This document shows, one piece after another, positions 26,302 through 36,017 of a stretch of 64,000 bases of DNA. The notes below the pieces were generated by a model. It was given only the letters and a program-made list of their open reading frames with translations. It was not told the origin of the DNA and did no database searches. Origin of the DNA: Flavobacterium gelidilacus DSM 15343 (GTDB taxonomy: Bacteria > Bacteroidota > Bacteroidia > Flavobacteriales > Flavobacteriaceae); assembly GCF_000422685.1 (NCBI RefSeq), contig NZ_AUGN01000001.1, forward strand, positions 434,001 to 498,000. The letters run 5' to 3'. Each line of letters begins with the position of its first letter. The first letter of the stretch is position 1. The position numbers and the translations under genes were made by a program.

Positions 26302-28407
26302 ATGAACAATCTCTTAGAAACTCCCATAGAATACCTAAAAGGTGTAGGTCCAAAGCGTGGAGAGTTATTTCGAAAAGAATTAAATGTTCATAAATATGTC
26401 GATTTAATCAACTTATTTCCCAACAGATATATCGACAGAACCCATTATTTCAAAATCAATCAACTACAAAATACAAGTTCTGAATTTCAAATAATTGGTA
26501 AAATCATAAACTTAAAAACGGTTGAACAAGGCAAAGGAAGGTCACGTTTAGTAGCAACTTTTATCGACGATACTGGTCAAATGGAATTGGTTTGGTTTCA
26601 AGGTCAAAAATGGATTAGAGAAGGTGTAAAAATCAATGAAGTTTATGTCATCTTCGGAAAAGTAACCCAATTTGGTGCTACTTATAACATGGCTCATCCA
26701 GAAATGGAATTATTAGCCGAACACAAAGCAAGTCTTCGTTCTGCTATGCAACCGGTTTACCCAAGTACAGAAAAGTTAAACAACAGAGGAATTACAAATA
26801 AAGTTGTCAATAAATTAATGCAACAATTATTTGTAGAAACTCAAGCTTTATTTTCTGAAACTTTACCCGATTATTTAATTGATCAACTGAAATTAATTCC
26901 CAAAAATGCCGCTTTATTCAACATTCATTTTCCGAAAAGTCAGGAATTATTAGCTAAAGCACAATTTCGTTTAAAGTTTGAAGAATTATTTTTTATTCAG
27001 TTACAGCTAATCACAAAAAACTTAATTCGAAAACATAAAATAAAAGGTCATCCTTTTGGAACAGTTGGAGAGAATTTCAATAATTTCTACAATAACCATT
27101 TACCTTTTGAATTGACAAATGCTCAAAAAAGAGTACTAAAAGAAATTCGAAATGATATGGGCAGCAATGCTCAAATGAACCGTTTACTGCAAGGAGACGT
27201 TGGTTCAGGAAAAACTATTGTGGCCTTGATGTGCATGTTAATGGCAAAAGATAATGGTTTTCAAAGTTGTTTAATGGCTCCAACAGAAATCCTAGCTAAG
27301 CAACATTTTATCGGTTTAACTGAATTAGCTAAAGATTTAGACATCAACATACAAATCCTTACTGGTTCAAGTAAAACTAAGGAACGAAGATTGATTCACG
27401 AAGCTTTAGAAAATGGAACTTTAGACATCTTAATCGGAACTCATGCTTTATTAGAAGATAAAGTCAAATTTCAAAATTTAGGATTAGCCATTATTGATGA
27501 ACAACATCGTTTTGGTGTAGAACAAAGAAGTAAATTGTGGAAGAAAAACACAATTCCACCTCATGTTTTAGTAATGACTGCAACTCCAATTCCAAGAACT
27601 TTGGCTATGAGTTTATATGGTGATTTAGATATTTCTGTGATTGATGAATTGCCACCAGGAAGAAAACCTATTCAAACGGTGCATCGTTTTGACAGCAATC
27701 GTTTAAAAGTCTGGAAATTTATTAAAGATGAAATTGCAAAAGGACGACAAATCTATATCGTTTATCCTTTAATTCAAGAATCTGAAAAAATGGATTATAA
27801 AGATTTGATGGATGGTTACGAAAGTATTTCTCGTGATTTCCCGTTACCTGATTATAGTATTTCAATTCTTCATGGTCAGATGAAACCTGCTGATAAAGAG
27901 GAAGAAATGCGAAGATTTGCTGCTGGAAAGACAAACATCATGGTTGCTACAACTGTAATTGAAGTCGGTGTAAATGTTCCAAATGCATCAGTAATGATTA
28001 TTGAAAGTGCTGAACGTTTTGGATTATCTCAATTACATCAATTACGAGGAAGAGTTGGTCGTGGAGCCGAACAAAGTTATTGCATTCTTATGACTAGCCA
28101 CAAATTAAGCGAAGACAGTAAAATTCGTATGGAAACTATGGTAAGAACAAATGATGGTTTCGAAATTGCAGAAGTCGATTTAAAATTACGTGGACCAGGT
28201 GATTTGATGGGAAAACAACAAAGTGGTGTACTTAATCTTCAAATTGCTGATTTGGTTAGAGACAAAGATATTCTTCAAGTGGCAAGACATGAAGCCGTAA
28301 AGCTTCTAAAAGCAGACGCACCCATGGAAAAACCAGAACATAAAAGACTTCGTGAAGTTTTTATAGCCATGAGTAAAAAGAAAAACATCTGGAATTATAT
28401 TAGCTAA
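26302..28407 (+). CDS. recG: ATP-dependent DNA helicase RecG
   Basis: RecG is a 3'-5' branch-migration helicase that reverses stalled forks and processes Holliday junctions. The 701 residues match the family. An N-terminal wedge OB domain (about 50-150) is followed by Walker A (GDVGSGKT), the DEQH box (IIDEQHRFG), TATPIPRTLAMSLYGD, and the motif ATTVIEVGVNVPNA with QLRGRVGRG. The C-terminal TRG-type hairpin region is present (LKLRGPGDLMG). It is divergent from the aminopeptidase gene; a TATCTTCG sequence at 26245-26252 is a weak promoter candidate. Confidence 0.96.
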   Translation: MNNLLETPIEYLKGVGPKRGELFRKELNVHKYVDLINLFPNRYIDRTHYFKINQLQNTSSEFQIIGKIINLKTVEQGKGRSRLVATFIDDTGQMELVWFQGQKWIREGVKINEVYVIFGKVTQFGATYNMAHPEMELLAEHKASLRSAMQPVYPSTEKLNNRGITNKVVNKLMQQLFVETQALFSETLPDYLIDQLKLIPKNAALFNIHFPKSQELLAKAQFRLKFEELFFIQLQLITKNLIRKHKIKGHPFGTVGENFNNFYNNHLPFELTNAQKRVLKEIRNDMGSNAQMNRLLQGDVGSGKTIVALMCMLMAKDNGFQSCLMAPTEILAKQHFIGLTELAKDLDINIQILTGSSKTKERRLIHEALENGTLDILIGTHALLEDKVKFQNLGLAIIDEQHRFGVEQRSKLWKKNTIPPHVLVMTATPIPRTLAMSLYGDLDISVIDELPPGRKPIQTVHRFDSNRLKVWKFIKDEIAKGRQIYIVYPLIQESEKMDYKDLMDGYESISRDFPLPDYSISILHGQMKPADKEEEMRRFAAGKTNIMVATTVIEVGVNVPNASVMIIESAERFGLSQLHQLRGRVGRGAEQSYCILMTSHKLSEDSKIRMETMVRTNDGFEIAEVDLKLRGPGDLMGKQQSGVLNLQIADLVRDKDILQVARHEAVKLLKADAPMEKPEHKRLREVFIAMSKKKNIWNYIS

Positions 28408-28456
28408 TATAATTATGTATAATTTTCTTAACAATTGTTAAATTAATTATAAGGAG

Positions 28457-28488
28457 TTGGCTTTATAAAGTTCGAAAAAGTAGTTTTG
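28457..28488 (+). promoter_or_regulatory. Promoter of the RND efflux operon
   Basis: TTG (28457-28459), 21 nt, then TAGTTTTG (28481-28488). The predicted leader is about 22 nt before the ATG at 28515. No inverted repeat that could be a TetR-type operator was seen around it. Confidence 0.6.
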
Positions 28489-28514
28489 TTAACATTAATT
28501 ACTAATCACCTAAA

Positions 28515-29582
28515 ATGAAGCTCAAAACACTACTTTTAATTGTTATCATTATCTTTTTTATTGGTTTTATTGGCTATCGTATAAAAAGCAATGTAGATAA
28601 ATCTTCTCCATCAACTAATCAACAAATGGGTGATAAAAAACCTAATACAAAAGTAAATGGAATAGTTGTTTCTGAAGAAAATTTTTCCAATGTCATTTCT
28701 GTTTCTGGTTCTATTGAAGCTAATGAACAGGTTGAAATTAGAAGTGAGATTTCTGGAATAGTTGAGTCTATTTATTTTAAAGAAGGAACTAACGTAAGTA
28801 AAGGACAAATTCTTTTTAAAGTTAATGATATTGAATTAAGAGCACAATTAGCACAAGCGAATACAAGAAAAAATCTAGCAGGTGAAAATGAAAGAAGAGC
28901 TAAACTTCTTTTAGAAAAAGAAGCAATTAGTCAAGAAGAATATGAAATTGCCAGTGCAGAATATAGAAGCTTACAATCACAAGCTCAATTGATTATAGCG
29001 CAAATTTCCAAAACAGCTATAAAAGCTCCCTTTTCAGGAAAAATTGGATTGCGAAACATTTCACCAGGAACTTACCTTACTCCTACTACAATTGTTACTA
29101 ATTTAGTAAGTTCAGATGAAGTGAAAATTACATTTGCTATCCCAGAAAAATATGCCAGTGAAGTCAAATTAAATAATGATATTGAATTTACAGTTTCGGG
29201 TTCAACAGAAACATACAAGGCTTCAATTTATGCAATCGAACCTAGTGTAGATGTTACAACAAGAACTCTTTTATTGAGAGCTAGAGCAAATAACAAAGAG
29301 GGTAAATTATTCCCAGGAACTTATGCTAATGTAAAACTACCTTTAACTGCTATAAAAGAGGCTATTTTGATTCCTTCAGAAGCCGTTATTCCTATTCAAA
29401 ATGGGAAAAAAGTATTTATTAGTGAAAATGGGAAAGCAAAAGAAGTTAAAATTGAAACAGGAACAAGAACTGAAGATTTAATTTTAGTGCTACAAGGATT
29501 AAAATTAGGTGATACAGAAATTACTAGTGGAATTATGGGTTTAAAACCCGAAACAGCTGTAAAAGTAACTCTTAAAAAATAA
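28515..29582 (+). CDS. RND efflux periplasmic adaptor subunit
   Basis: This membrane-fusion protein links the inner-membrane RND pump to the outer-membrane channel. It has 355 residues with one N-terminal membrane anchor (about 3-22) and no lipobox Cys. The lipoyl-type half motifs are visible (SGSIEANEQVEIRSEISG, then APFSGKIGLRNISPG), flanking a short helical hairpin, followed by beta-barrel and membrane-proximal domains. The pump gene follows after 2 nt, so translation is coupled. Drug, bile-salt or metal export cannot be distinguished, but the pump is of the hydrophobe/amphiphile type. Confidence 0.93.
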   Translation: MKLKTLLLIVIIIFFIGFIGYRIKSNVDKSSPSTNQQMGDKKPNTKVNGIVVSEENFSNVISVSGSIEANEQVEIRSEISGIVESIYFKEGTNVSKGQILFKVNDIELRAQLAQANTRKNLAGENERRAKLLLEKEAISQEEYEIASAEYRSLQSQAQLIIAQISKTAIKAPFSGKIGLRNISPGTYLTPTTIVTNLVSSDEVKITFAIPEKYASEVKLNNDIEFTVSGSTETYKASIYAIEPSVDVTTRTLLLRARANNKEGKLFPGTYANVKLPLTAIKEAILIPSEAVIPIQNGKKVFISENGKAKEVKIETGTRTEDLILVLQGLKLGDTEITSGIMGLKPETAVKVTLKK

Positions 29583-29584
29583 GT

Positions 29585-32500
29585 ATGAATTTATCTACAT
29601 TAAGTATAAAAAGACCTGTTCTTACTATTGTATTAAATCTTGCCATTATTTTATTTGGATTTATTGGTTATAAATTTTTAGGCGTAAGAGAATATCCGTC
29701 TATCGATCCTGCACAAATTTCTATTCGAACAAATTATACTGGAGCAAATTCAGATATTATTGAATCTCAAATAACGGAGCCTCTAGAAAAAGCTATTAAT
29801 TCTATTGATGGAATTAGAAATATAACTTCTTCAAGTAATCAAGGTAGTAGTACAATTACAATTGAATTTAATTTAGAAAAAAATTTAGAAGAAGCGGCTA
29901 ATGATGTGAGAGATAAGGTGTCACAAGCCATTCGTAATTTACCCGAAGATATTGATTCACAACCTATAGTTTCAAAAGCTGATGCCAATAGTGAAGCCAT
30001 TATTTCAATGACGGTTCAAAGTGATACACGGAATGCTTTGGAATTAAGTGATTATGCTGAAAATGTAATTGGTCAACGTTTAGAAACCATTCCTGGTGTA
30101 AGTGGTGTTCAAATTTGGGGTGAAAAAAGATATGCCATGCGATTGTGGATTGAACCTTATAAATTGGCTTCATACGGACTAACTGTTGCAGATGTTAGGC
30201 AAGCTTTAATTGAACAAAATGTTGAATTACCTTCAGGAAAAATAACTGGTGGTAATACCGAATTGACTGTAAAAACAGTTGGAAATTTAACATCAGCAGA
30301 AGAATTCAATAACATCATCATTAAAGCTGATGGTGACAAAATTATTCGCTTGAGTGATATTGGTTCTGCTACTTTAGGTCCAGAAAACATCGAAACACAA
30401 TTAACACAATCTGGAAAACCCATGGTTGCTGTTGCCATAGTTCCATTACCTGGAGCTAATTATATAGATATTTCAGACAAATTTTATGAAGAATATGAAA
30501 AACTAAAAAAAGATTTACCAAAAGATATTCAATTAAATATAGCAATTGATACAACAGTTTTTGTAAAACGATCTGTTACCGAAGTTGTAGAAACCTTAAT
30601 GATTTCAATTATATTAGTAATTTTAATTATCTATTTGTTTTTTAGAAATTGGGCAATTGCTTTTAGACCTTTAATCGACATACCTGTTTCTTTGATTGCC
30701 ACTTTCTTTATTATGTGGTTATTTGGATTTTCAATTAATGTATTGACACTATTAGCCATTGTTTTAGCCACTGGATTAGTTGTAGATGACGGAATTGTCG
30801 TCACAGAAAATATCTTCAAAAAAGTAGAAGAAGGTATGTCTCCTATTGAAGCCGCCATAAAAGGTTCAAACGAAATATTTTTTGCTGTAATTTCAATATC
30901 AATAACATTAGCTGCTGTATTCTTACCCGTAATTTTCTTAGAAGGTTTTGTGGGACGGTTATTCAGGGAATTTGGAGTCGTAATTGGTTCTGCAGTTCTA
31001 ATTTCAGCATTTGTGTCTTTAACCTTAACACCTATGTTAAATGCCTATTTAATGAAAGGTGGTGAACAAAAAAGAACTAAATTTTATGACCTAACTGAAC
31101 CCTATTTCATAAAATTAAACAAAGGCTATGCTAGTAATCTAGAGCGCTTTGTAAAATACAAATGGATTAGTTTTGGAATTATCATTGCGTGCTTTGGATT
31201 AATTTATTTGTTTTTCAGTGTATTACAAAAAGAAACTGCTCCTTTAGATGATAGAAGTGGTTTTGTAATGCGAATATCAACACCAGAAGGTGCTACTTAT
31301 GATTATACAAATAGGTTTATGCAAGAAATGTCGCAATTAGTTGACGATTCTATTCCAGGAAAAAATGTTAGTCTAGTAATTTCATCTCCAGGTTTTGGTG
31401 GTAGTGGTTCGGTAAATAGTGGTTTTATTAGAATTGCCTTAAAAGATCCAAGCGAAAGAGAAAAATCTCAAATGGAAATTGCAGATGATTTATCCCAATG
31501 GGTTAAACGTTATCCAGATGCTAAAACATCTATTATTCAACAACCCACGATTTCTGTTAGTCGAAGAGGAGGTTTACCAATACAGTACATAATTCAAGCT
31601 CAAAACTTTGAGAAATTACAAGAAAAAATTCCTCTTTTTATGGAAGAAGCTTCTAAAGATGAAACTTTCTCAATGGTAGATGTTAATTTAAAATTCAACA
31701 AACCAGAAATTAATGTAACAATAGACAGAGAAAAAGCAAAAAGTTTAGGAATTTCTGTAATCGATATTGCTCAAACTTTACAGTTATCGTTAAGTGGACA
31801 ACGCTTTGGATATTTTACCAAAAACGGTAAACAATACCAAGTAATTGGTCAGTTTTTACAAGAAGACAGAGCTACACCTTTAGATTTAACTTCCATCTTC
31901 ATAAAAAATGATAAAGGTGAATTAATTCAAATGGACAATGTGGTTTCAGTTGAAGAACAAAGTAATCCACCACAATTATATCACAATAACAGATATATGT
32001 CAGCCACAGTAAATGCTGGTTTAGCACCCGGAAAAAGCATTAGCGATGGAATTGCAGCTATGGATGCAATTAAAGCTAAAGTGTTAGATGATACATTTAC
32101 AACTGATTTAGGTGGAGAATCAAGAGATTTTGTGGAAAGTAGTTCTAATACTTCTTTTGCTTTTGGATTAGCTTTATTGTTGATCTACTTAATATTAGCC
32201 GCTCAATTTGAAAGCTTTATTGATCCTTTTATTATTATTTTAACTGTTCCAATGGCAATTGCAGGTGCTTTATTTTCGTTATGGTTATTTGGTCAAACAT
32301 GGAATATTTTCAGTCAAATTGGAACCATCATGCTAATTGGATTAGTGACTAAGAACGGTATTTTAATAGTCGAATTTGCCAATCAATTACGAGAACAAGG
32401 AAAATCAAAATACGATGCAATTATTGAAGCATCAGAATCACGCTTGCGTCCTATTTTAATGACAAGTTTAGCTATTGCTTTGGGTGCATTGCCCATTGCT

Positions 32501-32674
32501 TTATCACTTGGAGCTGCTTCTGCAAGTAGAATGGGAATGGGTGTTGTAATTGTTGGTGGAACCTTATTTTCATTAATTTTAACCCTATTTGTAATTCCAA
32601 CCATATACCTATTGTGGTCAAGAAATAAAAAACACCGTCCAGAATTTGATAACATTGAAGCTTTAGAAAAATAA
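29585..32674 (+). CDS. RND multidrug efflux pump, inner-membrane subunit (HAE1/AcrB-like)
   Basis: The 1029 residues are the usual length for AcrB-like pumps. The order is TM1, periplasmic loop, TM2-6, second loop, TM7-12. The proton-relay helix TM4 has the paired acids in TGLVVDDGIVVTEN. The conserved motif in TM6 and its loop reads AVFLPVIFLEGFVGRLF. The second half ends with the RLRPILMTS motif and GMGMGVVIVGG. It exports amphiphilic compounds from the periplasm using proton motive force. It lies 2 nt after the adaptor gene and 3 nt before the outer-membrane factor gene. Confidence 0.95.
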   Translation: MNLSTLSIKRPVLTIVLNLAIILFGFIGYKFLGVREYPSIDPAQISIRTNYTGANSDIIESQITEPLEKAINSIDGIRNITSSSNQGSSTITIEFNLEKNLEEAANDVRDKVSQAIRNLPEDIDSQPIVSKADANSEAIISMTVQSDTRNALELSDYAENVIGQRLETIPGVSGVQIWGEKRYAMRLWIEPYKLASYGLTVADVRQALIEQNVELPSGKITGGNTELTVKTVGNLTSAEEFNNIIIKADGDKIIRLSDIGSATLGPENIETQLTQSGKPMVAVAIVPLPGANYIDISDKFYEEYEKLKKDLPKDIQLNIAIDTTVFVKRSVTEVVETLMISIILVILIIYLFFRNWAIAFRPLIDIPVSLIATFFIMWLFGFSINVLTLLAIVLATGLVVDDGIVVTENIFKKVEEGMSPIEAAIKGSNEIFFAVISISITLAAVFLPVIFLEGFVGRLFREFGVVIGSAVLISAFVSLTLTPMLNAYLMKGGEQKRTKFYDLTEPYFIKLNKGYASNLERFVKYKWISFGIIIACFGLIYLFFSVLQKETAPLDDRSGFVMRISTPEGATYDYTNRFMQEMSQLVDDSIPGKNVSLVISSPGFGGSGSVNSGFIRIALKDPSEREKSQMEIADDLSQWVKRYPDAKTSIIQQPTISVSRRGGLPIQYIIQAQNFEKLQEKIPLFMEEASKDETFSMVDVNLKFNKPEINVTIDREKAKSLGISVIDIAQTLQLSLSGQRFGYFTKNGKQYQVIGQFLQEDRATPLDLTSIFIKNDKGELIQMDNVVSVEEQSNPPQLYHNNRYMSATVNAGLAPGKSISDGIAAMDAIKAKVLDDTFTTDLGGESRDFVESSSNTSFAFGLALLLIYLILAAQFESFIDPFIIILTVPMAIAGALFSLWLFGQTWNIFSQIGTIMLIGLVTKNGILIVEFANQLREQGKSKYDAIIEASESRLRPILMTSLAIALGALPIALSLGAASASRMGMGVVIVGGTLFSLILTLFVIPTIYLLWSRNKKHRPEFDNIEALEK

Positions 32675-32677
32675 ATC

Positions 32678-33982
32678 ATGTCAAAGATTATATCCTATAT
32701 TACAATTCTGTTTTTTGGCTTTCACTTACAAGCTCAAGAAGTTTTGTCTCTTGAAGAAGCTTTAAAACTAGCTTTAGAAAACAATTTCGAAATAAAAATC
32801 GCAAAGAATAATTTAAAAATTGATGAAACCAATAACAATCTAGCTAACGCAGGAATATTACCAACCTTAAACGCTAATTTAATCAATAACAACAGTCAAT
32901 TAAATACCAAACAAACGCAAGCTGATGGTTCGATTAGGGAATTAAACAATGCCAAAAACTTTAATCTTTCTTATGGTGTTGGTTTAGATTGGACTGTTTT
33001 TGACGGCTTAAGTATGTTTGCTCGTAAGGAACAATTAGCCACTTTAGAGGCTCAAGGAAAATCCGAATTACAAGCCACAGTTTTAAACCGAATTAGCGAT
33101 GTATATCTAACTTATTATGATTTAGTACAACAACAACAAATTATGGCTTCCATTGACAGTGCCATTGTAGTATCTAAACAACGAGTAACAACCGCTAATA
33201 ATCGTTTTTCAATTGGGAAAGCTTCAAAACTAGAATTATTAAATGCTCAAGTAGATTTGAATACAGATAAAAGTCTATTATTAAGCCAAAAAGAATTGTA
33301 TAAAAATACAAAGATTAGATTGAACGAACTATTAGCAAGAGAGCTTCAAATTGACTTCAAAGTAGTTGATAGAATTACGTTTGAAGAAAACTTAACTTAT
33401 GAGGATTTAAAAGATTTAGCCAATAAGCAAAACCCTCAGCTACAAGCTCAAATACTAAATAAAAAAATTGCTGAATTAAACTTAAAACAAATCAAAGGAA
33501 ATCGCTATCCAACAGTTCGATTGACTTCTGGCTATAGTTTTACGCGTTCAGAAGCTTCTTTAGGTTTCATCACACAATCATCCGGACAAGGTTTTGTTTA
33601 TGGTGTTTCTGCAAGCGTTCCTATTTTTGATGGCTTTTTACAAAATAAAAGAGAAAAAACAGCTCAATATGAAATTGAAAACGCATCTCTAGTCATAAAT
33701 CAACAAAAGAATGCATTGGAATCTCAGTTAGCAACATTTTTTCAAAGTTACCAAACGAATTTAGAGTTGATTAAAATTGAAGCAGAAAATGTAGAAATAG
33801 CAAGACAAAATCTAGATATAACTTTAGCCAAATTCAGAATTGGAACTATCACAACTATTGAAGTTAGAACAGCACAGCAAAATTTCATTGAAGCTTCTGT
33901 ACGATATGCAACAGCTCAATATCAAACAAAAATTTCTGAAATTAACTTAAAAGAATTAGCTGGTACATTAAGTTTGGATTAA
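32678..33982 (+). CDS. TolC-family outer membrane efflux protein
   Basis: The product has 434 residues, with a signal peptide ending FGFHLQAQ. Two OEP repeats form the trimeric outer-membrane channel: the first starts LSLEEALKLALENNFEIKIA, the second repeats ANKQNPQLQAQILN, each leading into a long coiled-coil hairpin (for example VTTANNRFSIGKASKLELL and LDITLAKFRIGTITTIEV). It completes the tripartite pump encoded by the two genes before it. No terminator is obvious after it; a repeat-rich 53-bp gap leads to the bestrophin-like gene. Confidence 0.93.
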   Translation: MSKIISYITILFFGFHLQAQEVLSLEEALKLALENNFEIKIAKNNLKIDETNNNLANAGILPTLNANLINNNSQLNTKQTQADGSIRELNNAKNFNLSYGVGLDWTVFDGLSMFARKEQLATLEAQGKSELQATVLNRISDVYLTYYDLVQQQQIMASIDSAIVVSKQRVTTANNRFSIGKASKLELLNAQVDLNTDKSLLLSQKELYKNTKIRLNELLARELQIDFKVVDRITFEENLTYEDLKDLANKQNPQLQAQILNKKIAELNLKQIKGNRYPTVRLTSGYSFTRSEASLGFITQSSGQGFVYGVSASVPIFDGFLQNKREKTAQYEIENASLVINQQKNALESQLATFFQSYQTNLELIKIEAENVEIARQNLDITLAKFRIGTITTIEVRTAQQNFIEASVRYATAQYQTKISEINLKELAGTLSLD

Positions 33983-33999
33983 TTTGTTAATTTTACCAC

Positions 34000-34034
34000 T
34001 AATTCTAAATTTCGATTTCTTAATTCTAAATTTC
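34000..34034 (+). repeat. Direct repeat TAATTCTAAATTTC before the bestrophin-like gene
   Basis: The 14-mer TAATTCTAAATTTC occurs at 34000-34013 and again at 34021-34034, the second copy ending 1 nt before the ATG. A related tract (TTCTAAATTCTAATTCTAAA) is at 35959-35978 before pheT. These are degenerate, AT-rich intergenic repeats. Confidence 0.7.
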
Positions 34035-34035
34035 T

Positions 34036-34899
34036 ATGGTTCAATACAACCCAAAAGACTGGATTACATTCATCTTCAGATTTCATAAATCAGATACATT
34101 TCGTCAATTAATTCCGATGATGATTACTATTGGTTTATATTCTTATGGAGTTGCCTATTTAGAAATTGAATATTGGAAATTATCTGAAGATAGTCATGTT
34201 AAAAACATTACCATCATGCATGGAATGTTAGGTTTTGTGATTTCATTATTATTAGTTTTTAGAACAAATACAGCCTATGATCGTTGGTGGGAAGGCAGAA
34301 AACATTGGGGCGCATTAGTTAACAACAGTCGAAATTTAGCCATTAAATTAGCTGTAATTCTAAAAGACGAGCACGATAAACATTTTTTCAGAAAAGTCAT
34401 TCCAGGTTATGCTTCTATTTTGCAAAAACATCTAAATGACGAAGAAACGGCAAAAATGCTTTTTGAAGATTTAGATTTAGACATTGATCATCATAAGCAT
34501 AGACCTAATCAAGTAGCGAAAATGATGTTTCAAAAAGTGCATGATTTACATGTCAGTGGCAAAATTTCAGGAGATCAATTAATCATAATTAATAGCGAAG
34601 TACAATCCTTCACCGATATTTGTGGTGCTTGTGAACGAATTAAAAACACACCTATTCCTTACTCTTACAGCTCATTTATCAAGAAATTTATTTTCTTTTA
34701 CATTATGGCGTTACCTTTTGGATATGTCTTTAGTTTAGGGTATTATGTGATTCCAGTTGTTGTTTTTACTTTCTATGTTTTAGCTAGTTTAGAGTTAATT
34801 GCAGAAGAAATTGAAGATCCTTTTGGAAATGATGCCAACGATTTACCAACCGTAAAATTAGCTAGTAATATCAAAAAACACGTAGAAGAAATAATTTAA
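34036..34899 (+). CDS. Bestrophin-like chloride/anion channel family protein
   Basis: The product has 287 residues of the UPF0187/bestrophin family, a pentameric anion or cation channel in the inner membrane. Typical segments are FRTNTAYDRWWEGRKHWG with VNNSRNLA, the loop RIKNTPIPYSYSSFI, the membrane helix FIFFYIMALPFGYVFSLG, and the cytosolic signature EIEDPFGNDANDLP. Four membrane helices are visible (about 26-45, 55-73, 216-236, 240-262). It lies after the RND operon on the same strand, with a direct repeat in the gap, and is followed after 25 nt by the S33 peptidase gene. Confidence 0.88.
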   Translation: MVQYNPKDWITFIFRFHKSDTFRQLIPMMITIGLYSYGVAYLEIEYWKLSEDSHVKNITIMHGMLGFVISLLLVFRTNTAYDRWWEGRKHWGALVNNSRNLAIKLAVILKDEHDKHFFRKVIPGYASILQKHLNDEETAKMLFEDLDLDIDHHKHRPNQVAKMMFQKVHDLHVSGKISGDQLIIINSEVQSFTDICGACERIKNTPIPYSYSSFIKKFIFFYIMALPFGYVFSLGYYVIPVVVFTFYVLASLELIAEEIEDPFGNDANDLPTVKLASNIKKHVEEII

Positions 34900-34924
34900 A
34901 TTACCTTTACTAAAATCAATAAAA

Positions 34925-35944
34925 ATGAAAAAAATTGTAACATTATTCGTTATTATCTTCTTTTTCTCAAATTGTAAAAAAGAAGAAACTGTTCAAAAAG
35001 AAGAAACTAGTTCAATCTATTACAAAATTGATTCAACCAAAATTCAAGATGGTGGTGTTAAAGTAATTCCAATTACTACAAATGGTAAAACGTTTAATGT
35101 TTGGACAAAACGAGTTGGAAATAATCCAAAAATAAAAGTATTGCTTTTAAATGGTGGTCCAGGTGCAACCCATGAATATTTTGAATGTTTCGAAAATTTT
35201 CTTCCAGCTGAAGGCATCGAATTTATTTATTATGATCAATTAGGTTGTGGAAATTCAGATAATCCAAATGATGAATCATATTGGGATTTGTCGCGTTATG
35301 TAGAAGAAGTGGAACAAGTTAGAAAAGCCTTAGATTTAGATTCAAATAATTTTTATATGTTAGGCCATTCTTGGGGTGGAATTTTAGCAATAGAATACGC
35401 CTTAAAATATCAAAACAACATGAAAGGCTTAATCATTTCAAACATGATGTCAAGTTGTCCCGAATATGGAAAATATGCAGATGAAGTATTAGCAAAACAA
35501 TTGAAACCAGAAGTTTTAGCGCAAATTCAAAAAATTGAAGCTGATAAAGAATTTGATAATCCAAAGTATATGGAATTGTTGCTTCCTAATTTCTACGAAG
35601 AACATGTTTTAAGATTACCTGCAAAAGATTGGCCTGAACCTGTAAACCGTTCTTTTGCAAAAATGAATCAATCCTTATATGTAACTATGCAAGGACCTAG
35701 CGAATTTGGAATTGCTGGTAAATTAGAAAATTGGGATCGAACAAATGATTTAAAAAATATTACTATTCCAAGTTTAGTAATTGGAGCTACTCATGATACA
35801 ATGGATCCAAAGTTCATGGAAAAAATGAGCACTTTATTACCTAAAGGGTCTTTTTTGTTGTGTAAAAACGGAAGTCATATGGCTCTTTATGATGACCAAC
35901 AAACCTATTTCAAGGGTTTAATTTCCTTTCTAAACAAAAAATAG
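34925..35944 (+). CDS. Proline iminopeptidase-like lipoprotein (peptidase S33)
   Basis: The product has 339 residues. A lipoprotein signal ends FFFSNC (Cys17). The alpha/beta-hydrolase shows the S33 oxyanion motif LNGGPGATHEY, then YYDQLGCGNSD, the nucleophile elbow GHSWGG (Ser about 142), and a late His (GSHMALYDD). Such enzymes release N-terminal proline from peptides; anchoring as a lipoprotein suggests peptide scavenging outside the cytosol. The sequence TACCTTTA about 15 nt upstream is close to the promoter -7 consensus. Other S33 substrates cannot be excluded. Confidence 0.87.
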   Translation: MKKIVTLFVIIFFFSNCKKEETVQKEETSSIYYKIDSTKIQDGGVKVIPITTNGKTFNVWTKRVGNNPKIKVLLLNGGPGATHEYFECFENFLPAEGIEFIYYDQLGCGNSDNPNDESYWDLSRYVEEVEQVRKALDLDSNNFYMLGHSWGGILAIEYALKYQNNMKGLIISNMMSSCPEYGKYADEVLAKQLKPEVLAQIQKIEADKEFDNPKYMELLLPNFYEEHVLRLPAKDWPEPVNRSFAKMNQSLYVTMQGPSEFGIAGKLENWDRTNDLKNITIPSLVIGATHDTMDPKFMEKMSTLLPKGSFLLCKNGSHMALYDDQQTYFKGLISFLNKK

Positions 35945-35987
35945 TGATTTTCTAAAATTCTAAATTCTAATTCTAAATTTAAAAAAG

Positions 35988-35995
35988 TATCTTTG
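35988..35995 (+). promoter_or_regulatory. -7 box before pheT
   Basis: TATCTTTG, a perfect TAnnTTTG match, predicts a leader of about 18 nt before the ATG at 36018. The usual -33 region is filled by an AT-rich repeat and shows no TTG. Confidence 0.55.
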
Positions 35996-36017
35996 CACCC
36001 TTAAAATTCGAATAAAA

